The notes beneath the pieces were generated by a model that saw only the letters and a list, made by a program, of their open reading frames with translations, was not told where the DNA came from and did no database searches. Positions 32,525-44,462 of a DNA stretch of 64,000 nt are shown here, piece after piece; the first letter of the stretch is position 1; each line of letters begins with the position of its first letter. Both the position numbers and the translations under genes were made by a program. The stretch is taken from assembly GCA_037042185.1 (NCBI GenBank), contig JAXQJY010000033.1:2790001-2854000 (forward strand). Direction: 5' to 3'. This DNA comes from Sordariomycetes sp. S80-01Y. Taxonomy: Eukaryota; Ascomycota; Sordariomycetes.

Positions 32525-33970
32525 CGTGTCTCGAACTCTGCCTAGACGTGCAACACGGAGCCGTCGAGGGATATGCAAGCGCAGCTGGGGTGGAGGAGTC
32601 AGGGTTATTCGCTCATGTGCCGCGCATGGAAGTCACATTCATACCTATACGAGGGGCGGTGTGGTGCGCAGGCTGACCGATGTCCCTCGCACGTCTCAGG
32701 TGATGGCAGTGCCGAGAGGAGGACGGTGAGTTTTAGCGTCGACAGGGTCTGCTGCACCGGGCGCTGGCACTGGCACTGGCAGTGGTGGTTGGGGGATAAG
32801 TGAGATGGCGGATAGGTAGCGAACACCTCAATCAGCTGGGAGCACGGACTCGGACACGGGCAGTCGAGAGTGTGGAGTCTTGGCCCGGGGTCACGGGATG
32901 GGATTCTGAAAGAGGAGGTGAGTGAAGGTCGAGCAATAAGTAGCTCCGTATTGAGGCCTCGTTTCCCTCCGCCTTGGCGAGAGAAGCTTGTTTTGTGTCT
33001 TGACGTATGAGAGGAGAGGCTGGAGCGAGGGCTATGCAGAGCGACGTTCATCCGCATGGCCGAACTGATACGTCGGCGTCATTGTGCAGCTGCAGTTGGA
33101 GTTGGAGAGGAGAAGGGATGCTGAGCGCCCCCGTCCATTCCCCCCCCCAGCGGCCAATCACGGCCTGTGCATGTGCCAGTTCTGCCTCCCGAGGCCCTCT
33201 GGTGTGTGTGCGAGGGATAGGAGATTAACATCGTCTGACCTTTTAACTGGAGCCGCCTGGTAGCAGCAGGCCGGGATGCCCAAAATTAAGTTATTGGGCT
33301 TCTCCACGTGCAGCTGCTGGTGGGGGTTTCGGGGGCCTCCTCGGCGGGGCTCCAACATGTCAGGATCCCGTCCAGACCGCAAAGGACACAAAAGGCCTGG
33401 ATGACTCCTGCTCCTCGGCCGCTGGCTTCGAGTCTACTCCTTCCCTCTCCAAGTTCCCGTGAGGCTGTCCAGGCGCAGTCAAGGGAGGTCGTTCAGGCGT
33501 CGTGAGTTTTTGCACTTGGCCGTTGCCCCGGACACACAACTTTGACTGAAGCCGCCTGCCTGCAGCGTCCGCCTGCCACTACCTCAGGCTCGCCTTGCTT
33601 CCCCAACGTCGTCTGACCCGAGAGCTTATCTTCAACTTAACCTCATCGTACATACCATTCCCCCGTCATCTACCTAGAAAATTCCTAGATCCTACGACAT
33701 CGATACCGCCTGATATACTATTTTGGATTCTCCCTTCCCTTCTCGCCTTGTTCCCCATTGGCTAAACCTCGAGAAAAGCGCCGAACCCTCTTGGCGCCTT
33801 GCTTGCTCCACGGACCCTGGAGACCCTTGCTTCTGGACTCTTATATTGGCCGACGTAGCCTCTTGGACATCTCTTACCACCGAACATCATCCCCAACACC
33901 TTTGGGCGCTTGAGCCGTCCGACCCGCGCACGGCAGACCCGTCGCCACTCGCGTCGCCTGCGTGATCGCA
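32525..33970. other. Divergent intergenic region, thioredoxin / MFS transporter
   Basis: 1.45 kb between divergent starts. The last 450 bp before 33971 are CT-rich and look like an mRNA leader. A run of ten C residues lies near 33139-33148. No gene supported. Confidence 0.55.
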
Positions 33971-36633
33971 ATGTCGTCAGAGAAACCTGTCGAGAACCCC
34001 GGCCGTCGAGGCCTGGGTGGCTTCTTCCGCAGAAGAAACGCGCGACAACCGAGTGAAGAGAGCCTGGACGAACAGGGTCGACCGCCTCCTCCAAAATGGA
34101 GCATGGGAGTCTTGAATGATCGCAGAACTGTCGAGGTGCCGGGTAAGGTCCTTCCGTATGGGAAGACGGGAGACGACGCTGACAGTTGAAACAGGGTCTG
34201 TTTTGCTCCTCGCAGCGCATCGGAACGAACCCCTCGGCTTGCGTAACGTGCACGCCCGAACATCCCACTCTTCCATTCCAGCCGGTTTCCCTGTCGATAT
34301 TCCCACGACGCCAGGTGGTACCCGTCGCATCCCCGAGTCCCCTGGTGGTGGAAGTACGCCCACGACTTCAACAGCCGCCAACCCATCTGGTCCTTCATCG
34401 TCCGCGCCATTCGCCCCGGGAAGTCAGGCCAGTCCCAGTGCTGCACCTGCGGAGGAGGAGAAGAAGAAGACGGACGATGGCGAAATCATCCTGGAGCCGC
34501 AGCCAGATGATTCTGTCAATGATCCCCTCAACTGGCCAACATGGAGACGTGATATGGCTCTTGGAAGCTTGGGCATATATTGCATGATTGGTGGTGGTAT
34601 CACGCCGTTGATCGCGGCCGGTTTCACAGATGTTGCTGAGGAGTATGACATTGATGTCCACTCGGTGGCTTTGACCACCGGTCTGTATATGATGGGTCTC
34701 GGTATCGGTTCTGTCCTCTTCTCGCCCACCGCCATTCTCTTTGGAAAGCGGCCCGTGTACCTGGGCAGCTCCATTCTCTTCATCGTCACGAGTTTGTGGG
34801 CTGGTTGGTCACCGAGTTTCAACTCGCTGTTGGCAGCCCGTGTCTTCCAAGGCATCGCGGTCAGTCCTGTGGAATGTCTACCCTCCGCCACAATCGCCGA
34901 AATCTTTTTCCTTCACGAGCGAGCATATCGAATTGGTATCTACACTTTGCTGCTGCTGGGTGGGAAAAATTTGGTCCCGCTGGTCAGCGCCGCTGTCATC
35001 GGTCGCTTTGGATGGCGATGGACCTTCTGGTGTGTTGACCCCTGAGCCGCCTCCGGCGCAAGCTTGCTAACCCTCATACAGGATAACAGCTATGATCGTC
35101 GGTCTCTGTGGTGTTTTACTATTCTTCTTCGTGCCTGAGACCTTCTGGGATCGTACGCCCACTCGAAAGCCGCACAAGCGACCGAGCTTCCTGCGGCGTC
35201 TGTCTAGCCGCCATGGTGGGAGCCACGGTGGGCAGACCCCAAGGACGGCTGCCCCTGTCATGTCGCCAGCCGATGACATTGAACGACCTGTTTCGCGAGG
35301 TGCCGCCGGACGTGCCAAGGACCTTCATGTAGGGTTTGTGCCCAACAGTACGCAGGACGAAGCACCTGGCAACTACCCGATGCCCGGAGGCGAGAAAGCC
35401 GAAGGGGATGCTCATCTTCCAACTGCACCTCCGCCCGTCGCGACTCCAGGGAGTACGGCCAGCGCCACGAAGCGCCCTTCTTTTGCTTTGGCTAGCGGAC
35501 CTGGCGATGACTCAGGTGAGAAGCCGGAGTTGGTCGACAACGTCGATGGTGCTGGTGCCTCACGAGAAGCTCATGAGGCGGATGGCGGAGTAAGTATTGC
35601 GGGCAGGAACGTGCCCACTGTCAGTGTTCCAAGGTCTTCAATAGACTTCCATCGCTCGCAGGGAGAGCAAGGTCTCAACTCACCAACTCCGAGATCGCAG
35701 CAGCGACCCAGTACCGACCAACCGAGAATAACAACTCCCATGTCTAGTGCTCATGGAAGCACAGCCAATGTCGACTATTTCTCTAGGGGCCCGAACCTGG
35801 ACAACGAGAAAATCCCCGCCTCTGATCTTGCGCGCCCTCCCAAAGTCCAGGCTTACACGCATAACCTTCGACAACTGCCCGCTCAGTCGTTCACCCAGCA
35901 GCTGAAGCCATACCACGGTCGTCTGAACAACGATAAATGGATCAAGGTCATGATCAGACCATTCATCTTGTTTGCTTACCCTGCTATTCTCTGGTCCTCG
36001 ATCGTCTATGCTTGCTCAATCGGATGGCTCATTGTCATTTCGGAGACCATGGCCATCATCTACCGCGACCCCGAGAGCTATAATTTCACCGCTCTGCAGA
36101 CCGGTCTGGTTTACATCTCACCCTTCATCGGCGGAATCCTTGGCACCGGTGTGGCGGGCAAAATCAGTGATATTATCGTCAAGACGATGTCTAGACGCAA
36201 CGGTGGACTCTACGAGCCTGAGTTCCGTCTCGTCATGGCGGCACCCATCCTCCTCACCACCTGCATCGGGCTAATGGGGTTCGGTTGGTCAGCCCAGCAA
36301 AAGGATAACTGGATCGTACCAACCGTCTTCTTCGGTGTTGTGTCCTTCGGCTGTTCCCTCGGCTCCACCACCTCCATCACCTTCTGCGTGGACTCGTACC
36401 GTCAATATGCCGGCGAGGCACTGGTGACTCTCAACTTTACCAAGAACGTCTGCCACGGGCTGGTCTTCAGTCTGTTCGTGGCAGAGTGGATGGAGGAGGA
36501 TGGTCCTAGAGCCGTGTACATCTGGATTGGCGTAATTCAGCTTATCGTCATGCTGTTTACCATCCCGATGTTTCTCTACGGAAAGAGGGCGAGGATGTGG
36601 ACTGTCAGGAAGAATTTTATGGAGAAGTTCTAG
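33971..36633 (+). CDS. MFS transporter with large central cytosolic loop (DHA1-like)
   Basis: Twelve-segment drug:H+ antiporter-type carrier. Three exons: 33971..34142, 34195..35029, 35082..36633, 852 aa. Residues 1-180 are a disordered cytosolic N-terminus; NDPLNWPTWRRDMALGSLG leads into TM1, as in fungal polyamine/drug carriers. TM1-6 fall within about 185-360, TM7-12 within about 627-848. The loop between TM6 and TM7 is some 265 residues (usually 60-100), rich in S, P, D and basic residues (KPHKRPSFLRRLSSRHGG) and probably a phosphorylation-dependent control region. RVFQGIAVSPVECLPSATIAE is a well-kept TM4. Two 52-bp introns restore the frame exactly. Substrate not predictable; a vesicular or plasma-membrane site is assumed. 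Confidence 0.9.
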
Positions 36634-37216
36634 ACTCTATCTCACCCTAGATGCCGGTCGTCTCTAGGCAAGTGGTAGCACGGGTCATGTTTCGCGGCGA
36701 AGCCATTTAGAAGTGGCGGACGTACACATCGCATATTGCATCGTTTGCGGAGCATAAGCATCGGGCATCATGGGCTGCATTTGCTCTTACACGCATATGG
36801 GATATTGGTATACAGGATCGCGATTGTACGGAGTTTGGGTCTTCACTCCGGGTTACGGGAGTCTAAGTTCGATAGTGTTTGGCATGCATGATGATCACGA
36901 CTTTACATACCTATGGGTAGGAGAGCGAGGTTCGGTACAAGCTTGAACTGATTATTGCTTTATCTTGTATGATTTGGGTTCCTTGAAGCCTGCCAGTAAT
37001 TCGTGACCTGTTGCGATCTGAAGTTGTTGCTGAGAAAACCGTCTCAGTACGACAACTCACTCATGTACCTTACAAAATCCTCACCACCCCACATCGAGCA
37101 TCCCACTTTCAACCTCGTTACCAGACAGCCCCCCTTCCTTATACCAAACGAGCGTCGTCAGTTACTTCAAGACAGTTTGGAAAGTTCCCCTTGGTACATG
37201 AAATTAGTTTTCAAGC
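36634..37216. other. Intergenic region, MFS 3' / ELP6 promoter
   Basis: 583 bp between same-strand genes. No repeat, RNA or coding feature recognised. Confidence 0.5.
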
Positions 37217-38067
37217 ATGTCGAACCGCATACCGGCCCTCTTGGAGCCCTACCTCGCTCTGCCCCGCGAAGCGTCCCTCATCCTCCTGAGCTCCATCCTG
37301 GGTGCGAGCACCAACTGGCTGGTGCTGCGGCACCTCTACTCCTACCTCAAATCACAATCCTCAGAGGGAGCTGTCGGCGTTGTCCTGGTGAGCTTCATGC
37401 GGGACGCTGCCTTCTGGAAAGACGGTTCGTCACGCCTAGGTCTTGACCTGGACGCTGCGAAGCGCGGGGGAAGGTTTGCCTTTGTCGACGGCCTCACTGG
37501 CCTGTTCACAGGGGACGGCGGCGACGCAAGGGACAGGACATTGCGGAGCGCGAAGGAGAGCGATGTCAGGAGAGAGATTGAGGGCGCCATCGGAGATCTG
37601 AAGGTCGAGAAGAAGGTGCTCGTCATCGACGCGCTGGACGTGTTGCTTGCGACGGCGGACGAGGGAAGCATGAGCAGCGGGAGCTTGTCAGACCTGTTGC
37701 TATCCCTACGAGAGGTAAGCCACCAGGCACCCTGACCTTCTACATCATGCGGCCAGAAACCCCCCAGCTAACACAAACCCAGCTCGTTCACACCACTGTC
37801 CTTACCCTCGCGGCGGACGATCCCCTCCTCCACGGTCAGAGCACTACGCTGGAGAAGGAATCCGCCGCCTTCGTGCTGGGGCAGGCGCACGCGGCGGACC
37901 GGGTGGTCAGCCTGCGGATGCTGGACACGGGCACGGCGAGGGACGTCTCCGGGGTGGTGAGGGTCACGGGCGAGCGCGGCGAGGAGGACGACGGGAGGCG
38001 GGACGGGGAGTGGTTGTACTTTGTGGCCGGCGACGGGGGTGTCAGGGTCTTTGAGAGGGGGACTTGA
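37217..38067 (+). CDS. ELP6: Elongator complex subunit 6 (Elp6)
   Basis: Part of the Elp4-Elp5-Elp6 RecA-like ring of Elongator, which modifies wobble uridines of tRNA. Two exons: 37217..37714 and 37783..38067, 260 aa, junction LLLSLRE-LVHTTVLTL. The N-terminal MSNRIPALLEPYLALPREAS and LLSSILGASTNWLVLRHLY are the most family-like parts; the RecA strands are VGVVLVSFMRDAAFWKDG, KKVLVIDALDVLLAT and DRVVSLRMLDTG. As usual for Elp6 there is no functional Walker A loop. The C-terminal 60 residues are charged and contain a glycine-rich end WLYFVAGDGGVRVFERGT. Sequence conservation of Elp6 is low, so the call rests on the combined pattern and length. Confidence 0.82.
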
Positions 38068-38624
38068 CGATCTAGATGCGGAAGAGCATCTGAGCATGAA
38101 GATATGGAATCTCGCGGGGGTCTTAATTGGAGACTTCACGATGGTCGACTTGCCACACGCTGGCCAGCACGTTGGCATGAGCGTGGGAGACGGGTCAGAT
38201 GTGGGCACAAGTCTGCAGCTTGGCATCGTCACATTTCTCTGTCGACGTAGAGAGCATCGCAGCGGCCAGGTACAATTGCACGAATTTGGAGGCACCCATC
38301 ATGAGAAACAGGTCAAGATTTCATTCGTTCTCGGCCCTGTTCAACGCAAGAAAAAACCAACACCATAAACCCATGCTCCAGCCCTTAGATACCAGACCGA
38401 GTTTTGCCTTGCCTTTCTTCCTCCGTCTCACCAGCCTCCAGCCTAGCGACGCTCGTCCTGCCACACAAAAGATCATGATGCGATGTGCACGTCCCTTTCG
38501 GGCTAACAAGGAGACTACCCGTCCCTTGCACCTTCAGGTCATGTCCATTCGCCGGTCGTAAAGCCCCTCATCGTTGCGATTGAGGTTCGTTGTCGGTTGC
38601 GTAAAGGGGGGGTTGCCGCCGGGT
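38068..38624. other. Convergent intergenic region, ELP6 / RPL37
   Basis: 557 bp between converging genes, presumably both 3' UTRs. No feature recognised. Confidence 0.5.
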
Positions 38625-39284
38625 TTACGAAGACTTGTCGTTGGCCATGATCTTGGTGTTGCGGGCGTTCTTGGGCTCGCCGGTCTGGAAACCGTTCTTG
38701 AAGCGGCGCGAGACGTCCTTCATGTAGCGCATGCGGCCGGTGCCGGTGGTCTTTCTCCGCTTGGCCTTCTCGCCCCAGTTGACTGTCCCTTGTTAGCACC
38801 TGTCATCGGGCCACTCTGACCCCCCGCCCCTTCATCGAATTTGAATGGACGGGGTGAGGGAGGGGGGCAAAGACGTACACTTGCGGATCTTGGCGGAGGG
38901 GAAGCCGCAGGAGGAGCACTCATGCTTCTGGATGTGCAGCGAGCGACGGCCTGGTCATGTTCCGTCAGCAACTGGTCCTTCAATCCAGAACTCCCAAGTT
39001 CCCATCAATGGGCAACTATCAATCATTCGGTCGAGGGCTGTCGTTCGCTGGTTCGGGGGAGGACTAACCGCATCGTCGGCAGAGCGTGTGCGTCTTGTTG
39101 TGACGCTTACCGAAGCTGGAGGTACCCTTCGCTGTCCGGTTGTTAGCCCATCAAAGTCCCTTCAATCGTCAAGGGCGCCCGTTCGCAGCGCTTCCACTCG
39201 ACCCTTCGAAACACAAAAGAATTACAGGTCGGAGGGTCGTCGAGGGAGCGAGCGATAGGAACGCAGGGCGGCACACGTACTCAT
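38625..39284 (-). CDS. RPL37: 60S ribosomal protein L37 (eL37)
   Basis: Zinc-ribbon protein of the large ribosomal subunit. Four exons: 39284..39281, 39131..39069, 38950..38879, 38782..38625, 98 aa. The first coding exon is only ATGA; splicing over a 149-bp intron completes M-T-K. Exon 2 gives [20 protein letters not shown], exon 3 [20 protein letters not shown], exon 4 [20 protein letters not shown]. Zinc cysteines are the CRRC pair and the CSSC pair. The tail [14 protein letters not shown] is a few residues longer than in many species. Introns of 149, 118 and 96 bp are all long for this window; donors GTACGT, GTTAGT, GTACGT. No start other than the micro-exon gives the conserved N-terminus. 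Confidence 0.97.
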
Positions 39285-39852
39285 CTTGGCGGTGTTGTGC
39301 TGGGTGGTTAGTCGTTGCGGTGGACGGACTGGAAATTCTCGCGAGGATGCACCTGAGGCGGCCGGGTTGCGGTGTTGAGCCCTAGATTTGGTGGGAGACC
39401 AATTTTTGTGTGGAGTCGGTCATGTGATGATCAAGCTGAGGGGCAAGCGCGGCGTCTTGACTCACGTGACTGAGCTTGGCAGCCGCAGCCAGGGGTCGGT
39501 ACCGACTCCACTGTAAGCTTCGTACTCAGCCAACGCAATTGTGAGAGCATATGACAACAGCCAGGAAGAGTATAATTTTGATTTTATAGATAGTGTGTGA
39601 ATACGAGTTGTATCGTCTGCCATGTTGTTTCTGACCCGTGTGAAGCGTGCTCGCGGCATCATAAACTCGGCAAAAATGAGGGGAGTAGGTATGGTCATAA
39701 CTCTTAGTATCATTCAGGTATCCCAAAAGCTCGAATCGCCCCGAATCCAGTTTCCATAACTCCGAATGCCTCGCGGGAAAACCAAAAAAAACATGTACAA
39801 TAGTCCACCTATATCCTTGGTTCCGATCGTTACCTACCGCTCGCAGTATCAA
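39285..39852. other. Intergenic region, RPL37 promoter / OPT 3'
   Basis: 568 bp between minus-strand genes; contains the RPL37 promoter and the transporter 3' UTR. No further feature recognised. Confidence 0.5.
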
Positions 39853-42297
39853 TTAAGGCCACGACGAAGGCCCGAACGTCTCCCCGGGCGCAACTACTGA
39901 CTTGACAGCCGTGTGCGCAAAGTCCATTGTCCGCATAGCCTCCGTGTTACCCCACCAGCTAATGTGGTCCGCCTCGGTGAGGTAGAGGGTGAAGAAGATG
40001 AGCAATGTCGACATGATGAGCCCGCAGTCCAGAGCTGCAGAGGTGATGTAGTTATACTGCAACCACCACCCTGTGTAGCGTCTCTTGATGAAATAGTTGA
40101 AGACGACACCAACAATACCCCAGCAGAGATAGATGTAGACAGTTGCCGGAGGCAAGAGACCCGGTCCACCATAAATGACGGGCGTGTTGACGTACCGCCA
40201 AAGCGACTTGGGCCACCGACGAGCAAGCAGCCATGTCGCGATTGGAGTGATGGCGCCGACGAGCCAGAACCACTGCAACGAAGCGTAGATGGCCTTGCCA
40301 CTGAAGATGCGCGCAGGACCAATAGCTCCCCATATTATGGATGCAGTGAAGAAGACGCGGCTGCCGGGGCAGGTGTAGTTGCTCGCCTGGTCAAGTGAGC
40401 AGACGTCTGGGATGTTGGCGAGGGCCCAGTTCATGACAGCAACTTGGACGATGGCAGACCAGATCGACGCAATGACTTGAGACGAAAACATGACTCGTGG
40501 AGGCACCTTCATGTAGTGACCAAGCTTGAGATCTTGCGCAAAGTAGAGCGCCTGGGACATGCAGATGTAGCCGTAGTTCTTGAACATCATCATGGCCATG
40601 GGGCGCCCGGGAACCATGTAGCCGATCACGAACTCGGTAAGGACGTTGAGGCCGAGTTGCACATTGGTGATGGCTTGTATGAGACCGATGGGAATGAGCC
40701 AGACGATGGGTATCAGCATGCAGACCACATAAGCCCAGGCGGGGAAGCCAGTCGGCCACCCTGCAACAACACCAAAAGAGATGGCGACCATGACGATGAA
40801 AAGGGCTACTCAGGTTAGTAAAAGTTTGAAGAAAGAGACAAGGGCTTGCTCACCTGCATACCACCAGTCCTCGGCATCGCGGTACTTCTTCATTAAGCGC
40901 ATGTGAACGTCGTCCTCCTGATGACGAGCCATCTTAAATTGGTTCCATATCTCCTTTCCATGGTACAGACCGACGTGGATGATAACAGCTGAGACCGCAG
41001 CGAAGGACAGCCCATACGCCAAGGCAAATTGAGTTGGCAGGAAGAGGGGTGAATAGTTTTGGTAAGCAGTCTCGTTGAAGTGCTTGTTCGCGTCCAATAT
41101 CCGGGTGACATTGTAGATGGCGCCAGTATTATCGTAAGATTCGGATGACTGGATCGGCAAGAAGTCGGCGTACCATGTGCCGCTGAAGTGAATCCCCATG
41201 GAGATGAAGATAAAGACCACAATGATGCCACCCATGACATTGGCAATAGCGTGGAAAGGGGGTATGAGAGGCGACCCAACAAAGCCACTAATGACGGTCC
41301 AGTCAAACGAGATAGGCATCAGACCGTACCCGGACATGCCGCCGAACAGCTTGTTGACGATGACGTTGTTCGGAGCGGCCCAGCAGATGAAGCTGAAGTA
41401 AGACAAGCCCTTGAAGAGCCATCCAGGGAACCAGTACCAAACAAAAGCTGCGGCACCGACGATCAGGAAGAGCTTATAGCGTCCAATCTTCCAGCCGTTG
41501 GTCTTGGTCGGGTCGGAGCGCGAGTGATCGTGCAGCGTGTAGAAAAGGGCGCAGTTGACCAGGTCGGCTGGCCAGATCATGGCAGCAGGCCACACCAGAA
41601 AACGACGTGCGAGGCCCGCCAGGCCGTAGCCTGTGCAGAGAGTCGTAATGCCGAAGAGCATTTGGAACGCCCACCCAAAATCCTGGCCGTAGAAGAGCCT
41701 CTGAGCCAGCAAGACGTCGGTGGCATACAAAGTGCCTCCACCGTACGCAGCGTTGGACATGGCCACAATGACCACGTGCTCCTTGAAGTTGAACTTGCCG
41801 GGTCTCAGGTTGAACTTCAACCCCAAAATATCCCACTCTCTATCTGGCATCACCAAATCCCAAGCCTTTCCGATAGGGTACGCAACCAGCTGGATCACAT
41901 ATGTGGTGATGGCAACGCTGGGGTTTCGTAGAGAGAAGATCATGTTGACACCCGACCCGATGGTGCAGAGCAGCAATCCGATAACCCAGGCGCGGACCGT
42001 GTTGGCCGGAACGTCGACGTCGTAGTTGCGCACGACCGCCCTGACCTCGGGATAAGGACTGTTGTCCTCCATGAGCGCATGCTCAATCTCTATCCCCTTC
42101 TCGGCATTCCCCGTCGCAATCGCAGTGTCAACATCATTCAGCTCATCCAAGGGCATATTCGGATCAAGCTTGTGGGCCTTTTCGAACTCGGCCAAGTGCT
42201 GCAACTTGTCTACGCCCGAGGCTTCTGCTTCCGTCGGCGCGGGCAGCGGCGTGATCTCCTCGATCTCATGGCGCTTGCGAAAGATGGCCGGAACCAT
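39853..42297 (-). CDS. Oligopeptide transporter (OPT family)
   Basis: Proton-coupled importer of tetra/pentapeptides or related small peptides. Two exons: 42297..40854 and 40805..39853, 798 aa, 48-bp intron joining DWWYA-ALFIVMVA. The acidic cytosolic N-terminus (1-95) is followed by about 14-16 membrane segments. OPT landmarks: RPGKFNFKEHVVI (the NPG-like motif, here RPG), WPADLVNCALFYTLH, SFICWAAPNNVIVNKLFGG and, in exon 2, KVPPR at 581-585 (consensus KIPPR). A lumenal/external loop has N-glycosylation sequons (YNVTRI, FNETAY). The C-terminus is short. Family members are often induced by nitrogen limitation, but nothing in the promoter lets me confirm that here. Confidence 0.96.
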
Positions 42298-43520
42298 GAC
42301 GGGCGACGGCGGCCCTGATTGCGGGCTTCGACTTCAAGATGAGGTGTAATCGTTCTTGTCGTCGCCTCGCGGAGGACGTCGACTCGTCGGCGGTAGACGC
42401 TGGCTCGCGGCGTCGATTGTTCTTCTTCTTATCGCCTAGGGTTGTCGTGGTTGAAGGGGAGGAACCAGCGAAGTCTGTCCCAGTCGAATGGGGGGGAGAG
42501 GCCTTGTTCGGTCGAGCGGTGATCCCCGCATATTGGCACCCCTCTAAGGAATTCGCACGCTGGCTGAAACGCCATGTTGGGCGGAAGCCACGCGGCACCT
42601 CTCGTAGACCAATGCCGACACGGTACGAATTTGTCGACTTATCACCACTTTATCAGGGTGCGGCAGGTGCGATTCAGGAGCAGTCCACCTGCCTAACCCA
42701 GCGTAGAACAGTTCCGTGTCACCATTCCCGCCATCCATGCAGTGGTTCAAAGGCTCCCGCCCGAGCGCCCACCCAACTGGCTTTCGGCAGTGTCGTCGCG
42801 GTTCAACCACAAAAGGACCACCGATGTCAACCAGGCACTTTTGCCGCTACATAGCATTGCTGGGTCGAACAATCCACGATCTTTCTTTCCACTCAGGCCA
42901 ACCCCCGCCGAAAGTCTAAATCACCTGGGCTCAACCCTCGACCTCGAGTTGCGACGACCCCTTCCCGGTGGCTGACGTCCAAGCCTATAGCCAAGACGAG
43001 AGCAACCAATGGGCAGGGGTGCCACATGCGTCGACGGGCGTTGACGGCTATCGACGACATTCACCACAGCTCCATCCAGAAGCATCCCATGAGCTTAAGC
43101 CTATCTGGTGACAAAGGTATGGCAGATTCGTCAATTTGCGGGATATTGATAGCTCCATGAAAATCGATGCTGACTTCACTAGACTGTTGGACCGGATCGT
43201 CCTGGAACCTGACCTCGGGCCCAGAGCCCGTCGCGGACCTTTTGACTCAGCCGCAGCCTTCAACTGCTGTCTGATCTCATGGCCCACGCTGGGGGTCTCG
43301 TATGAGCCGTTCATACAGCGGGACGGCCTAGCCCTCCTTGTTCAGGGAACTCACATGATCTCGCCCAGTGCCGCTATCGGTAGTGGATGATGGATATCTC
43401 ATTCAATCGCTAGCTCCAAGAAACTGCTCTCCTGCCAGGTCCTTGTTGAGACTCTACTTACAGGCCGTCCAATTTTCCTGACCTCGCCTGTGTCACATAG
43501 TCATGCCTCATTTCTAGGTA
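42298..43520. other. Intergenic region, OPT promoter / GST 3'
   Basis: 1.22 kb between minus-strand genes, containing the OPT promoter. Several overlapping frames on both strands show no recognisable domain. Confidence 0.5.
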
Positions 43521-44462
43521 TCATAATGGTTGCCACTGTTCAGCCGGTCCATCTGATGGCTGCCAGATCGTCGTCCGTCCATGGGTGGTCCTTCGCCATG
43601 CTTCGGTCTTCATCATCTGACGATGATAGTCCCACGCCTTGTCATCGTCTACCAAGTCTGTCTGTTTCATGTCATGAAGGCGTGACAAGAAAGATGTGGC
43701 AACTGCATCGAGAACTGTGGGCCTGTCGCCAAAGATGAAGATGGCATCACCACGGCCCTCTTGTCGTAGCAATCGCGCAACGGCGTCTACGAAGAACCGT
43801 GCCCTCATTCTCACATCGTCAACGTTCTCGGGATTCAACTGCTGGCCATATGTCGTATCGTGACTGGTCCCTGTTGTCAGCCTAGGCCTCGAGGCTCTCC
43901 GTCTAGATACATACAACACGCTCTTGATCTCGAGACAGCGCCGGTACGCATCCGAGAGGCCTGGTTTCTCCAGCAGCTCCAGAGCTTTGTTCGTGATGCC
44001 GGTGCTCATGGTTTCGGGTTTTACTGCCAATGGCTGGGCATGAAAGGCATAGAAATTTTCCAAGTGCGTTTCAATATCCTCTGAATGGCCATCTGGCAGC
44101 AACTCTGGGTGAACATTGCACAGCCAGCGAAGAATGTCCAGGCTCTCTGTCAAGACATTGTTCCCAATATCCAGGGCAGGGACCTACAGCCGGTGAGCTG
44201 ACCCTTTGTCGTGACCCCTTTTTCGGCTCGTAATACTTACCTGGCCCTTTGCGTTCAGCGTCAGGAAGTCCTCGGTCAAATGCTCCCCCTCTTGCAGGTT
44301 CACCAACCGCAACTCAACTTCCGGTGTTTTCTCCGGATTTATCGACCGCCCTAGCTCAATCGCGAAGCGCACAATGATCGAATACAACGAAAAGGGATAA
44401 TAGTAGAGCGTATTGCCCCTGAACGCGCCTGGCGACACAACGCCATCTCGCTGCCCCTCCAT
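43521..44462 (-). CDS. Glutathione S-transferase-like protein
   Basis: Two exons: 44462..44241 and 44183..43521, 294 aa, joined as NAKGQ-VPALDIGNNVLTES. Residues 14-95 form a thioredoxin-like GST N-domain: GNTLYYYPFSLYSIIVRFAI, the NAKGQVPAL cis-proline turn and LTESLDILRWLC, where ES is the glutathione gamma-glutamyl contact. Residues 110-280 are an all-helical C-domain with a family-like IFIFGDRPTVLDAVATSFLS. No cysteine or tyrosine stands at the usual catalytic spot; a serine (S23) in the YPFSLYS stretch is the best candidate. The first in-frame ATG is 44462. Role probably detoxification, but fungal GST-like proteins are diverse. It borders the large gene-poor stretch. Confidence 0.85.
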
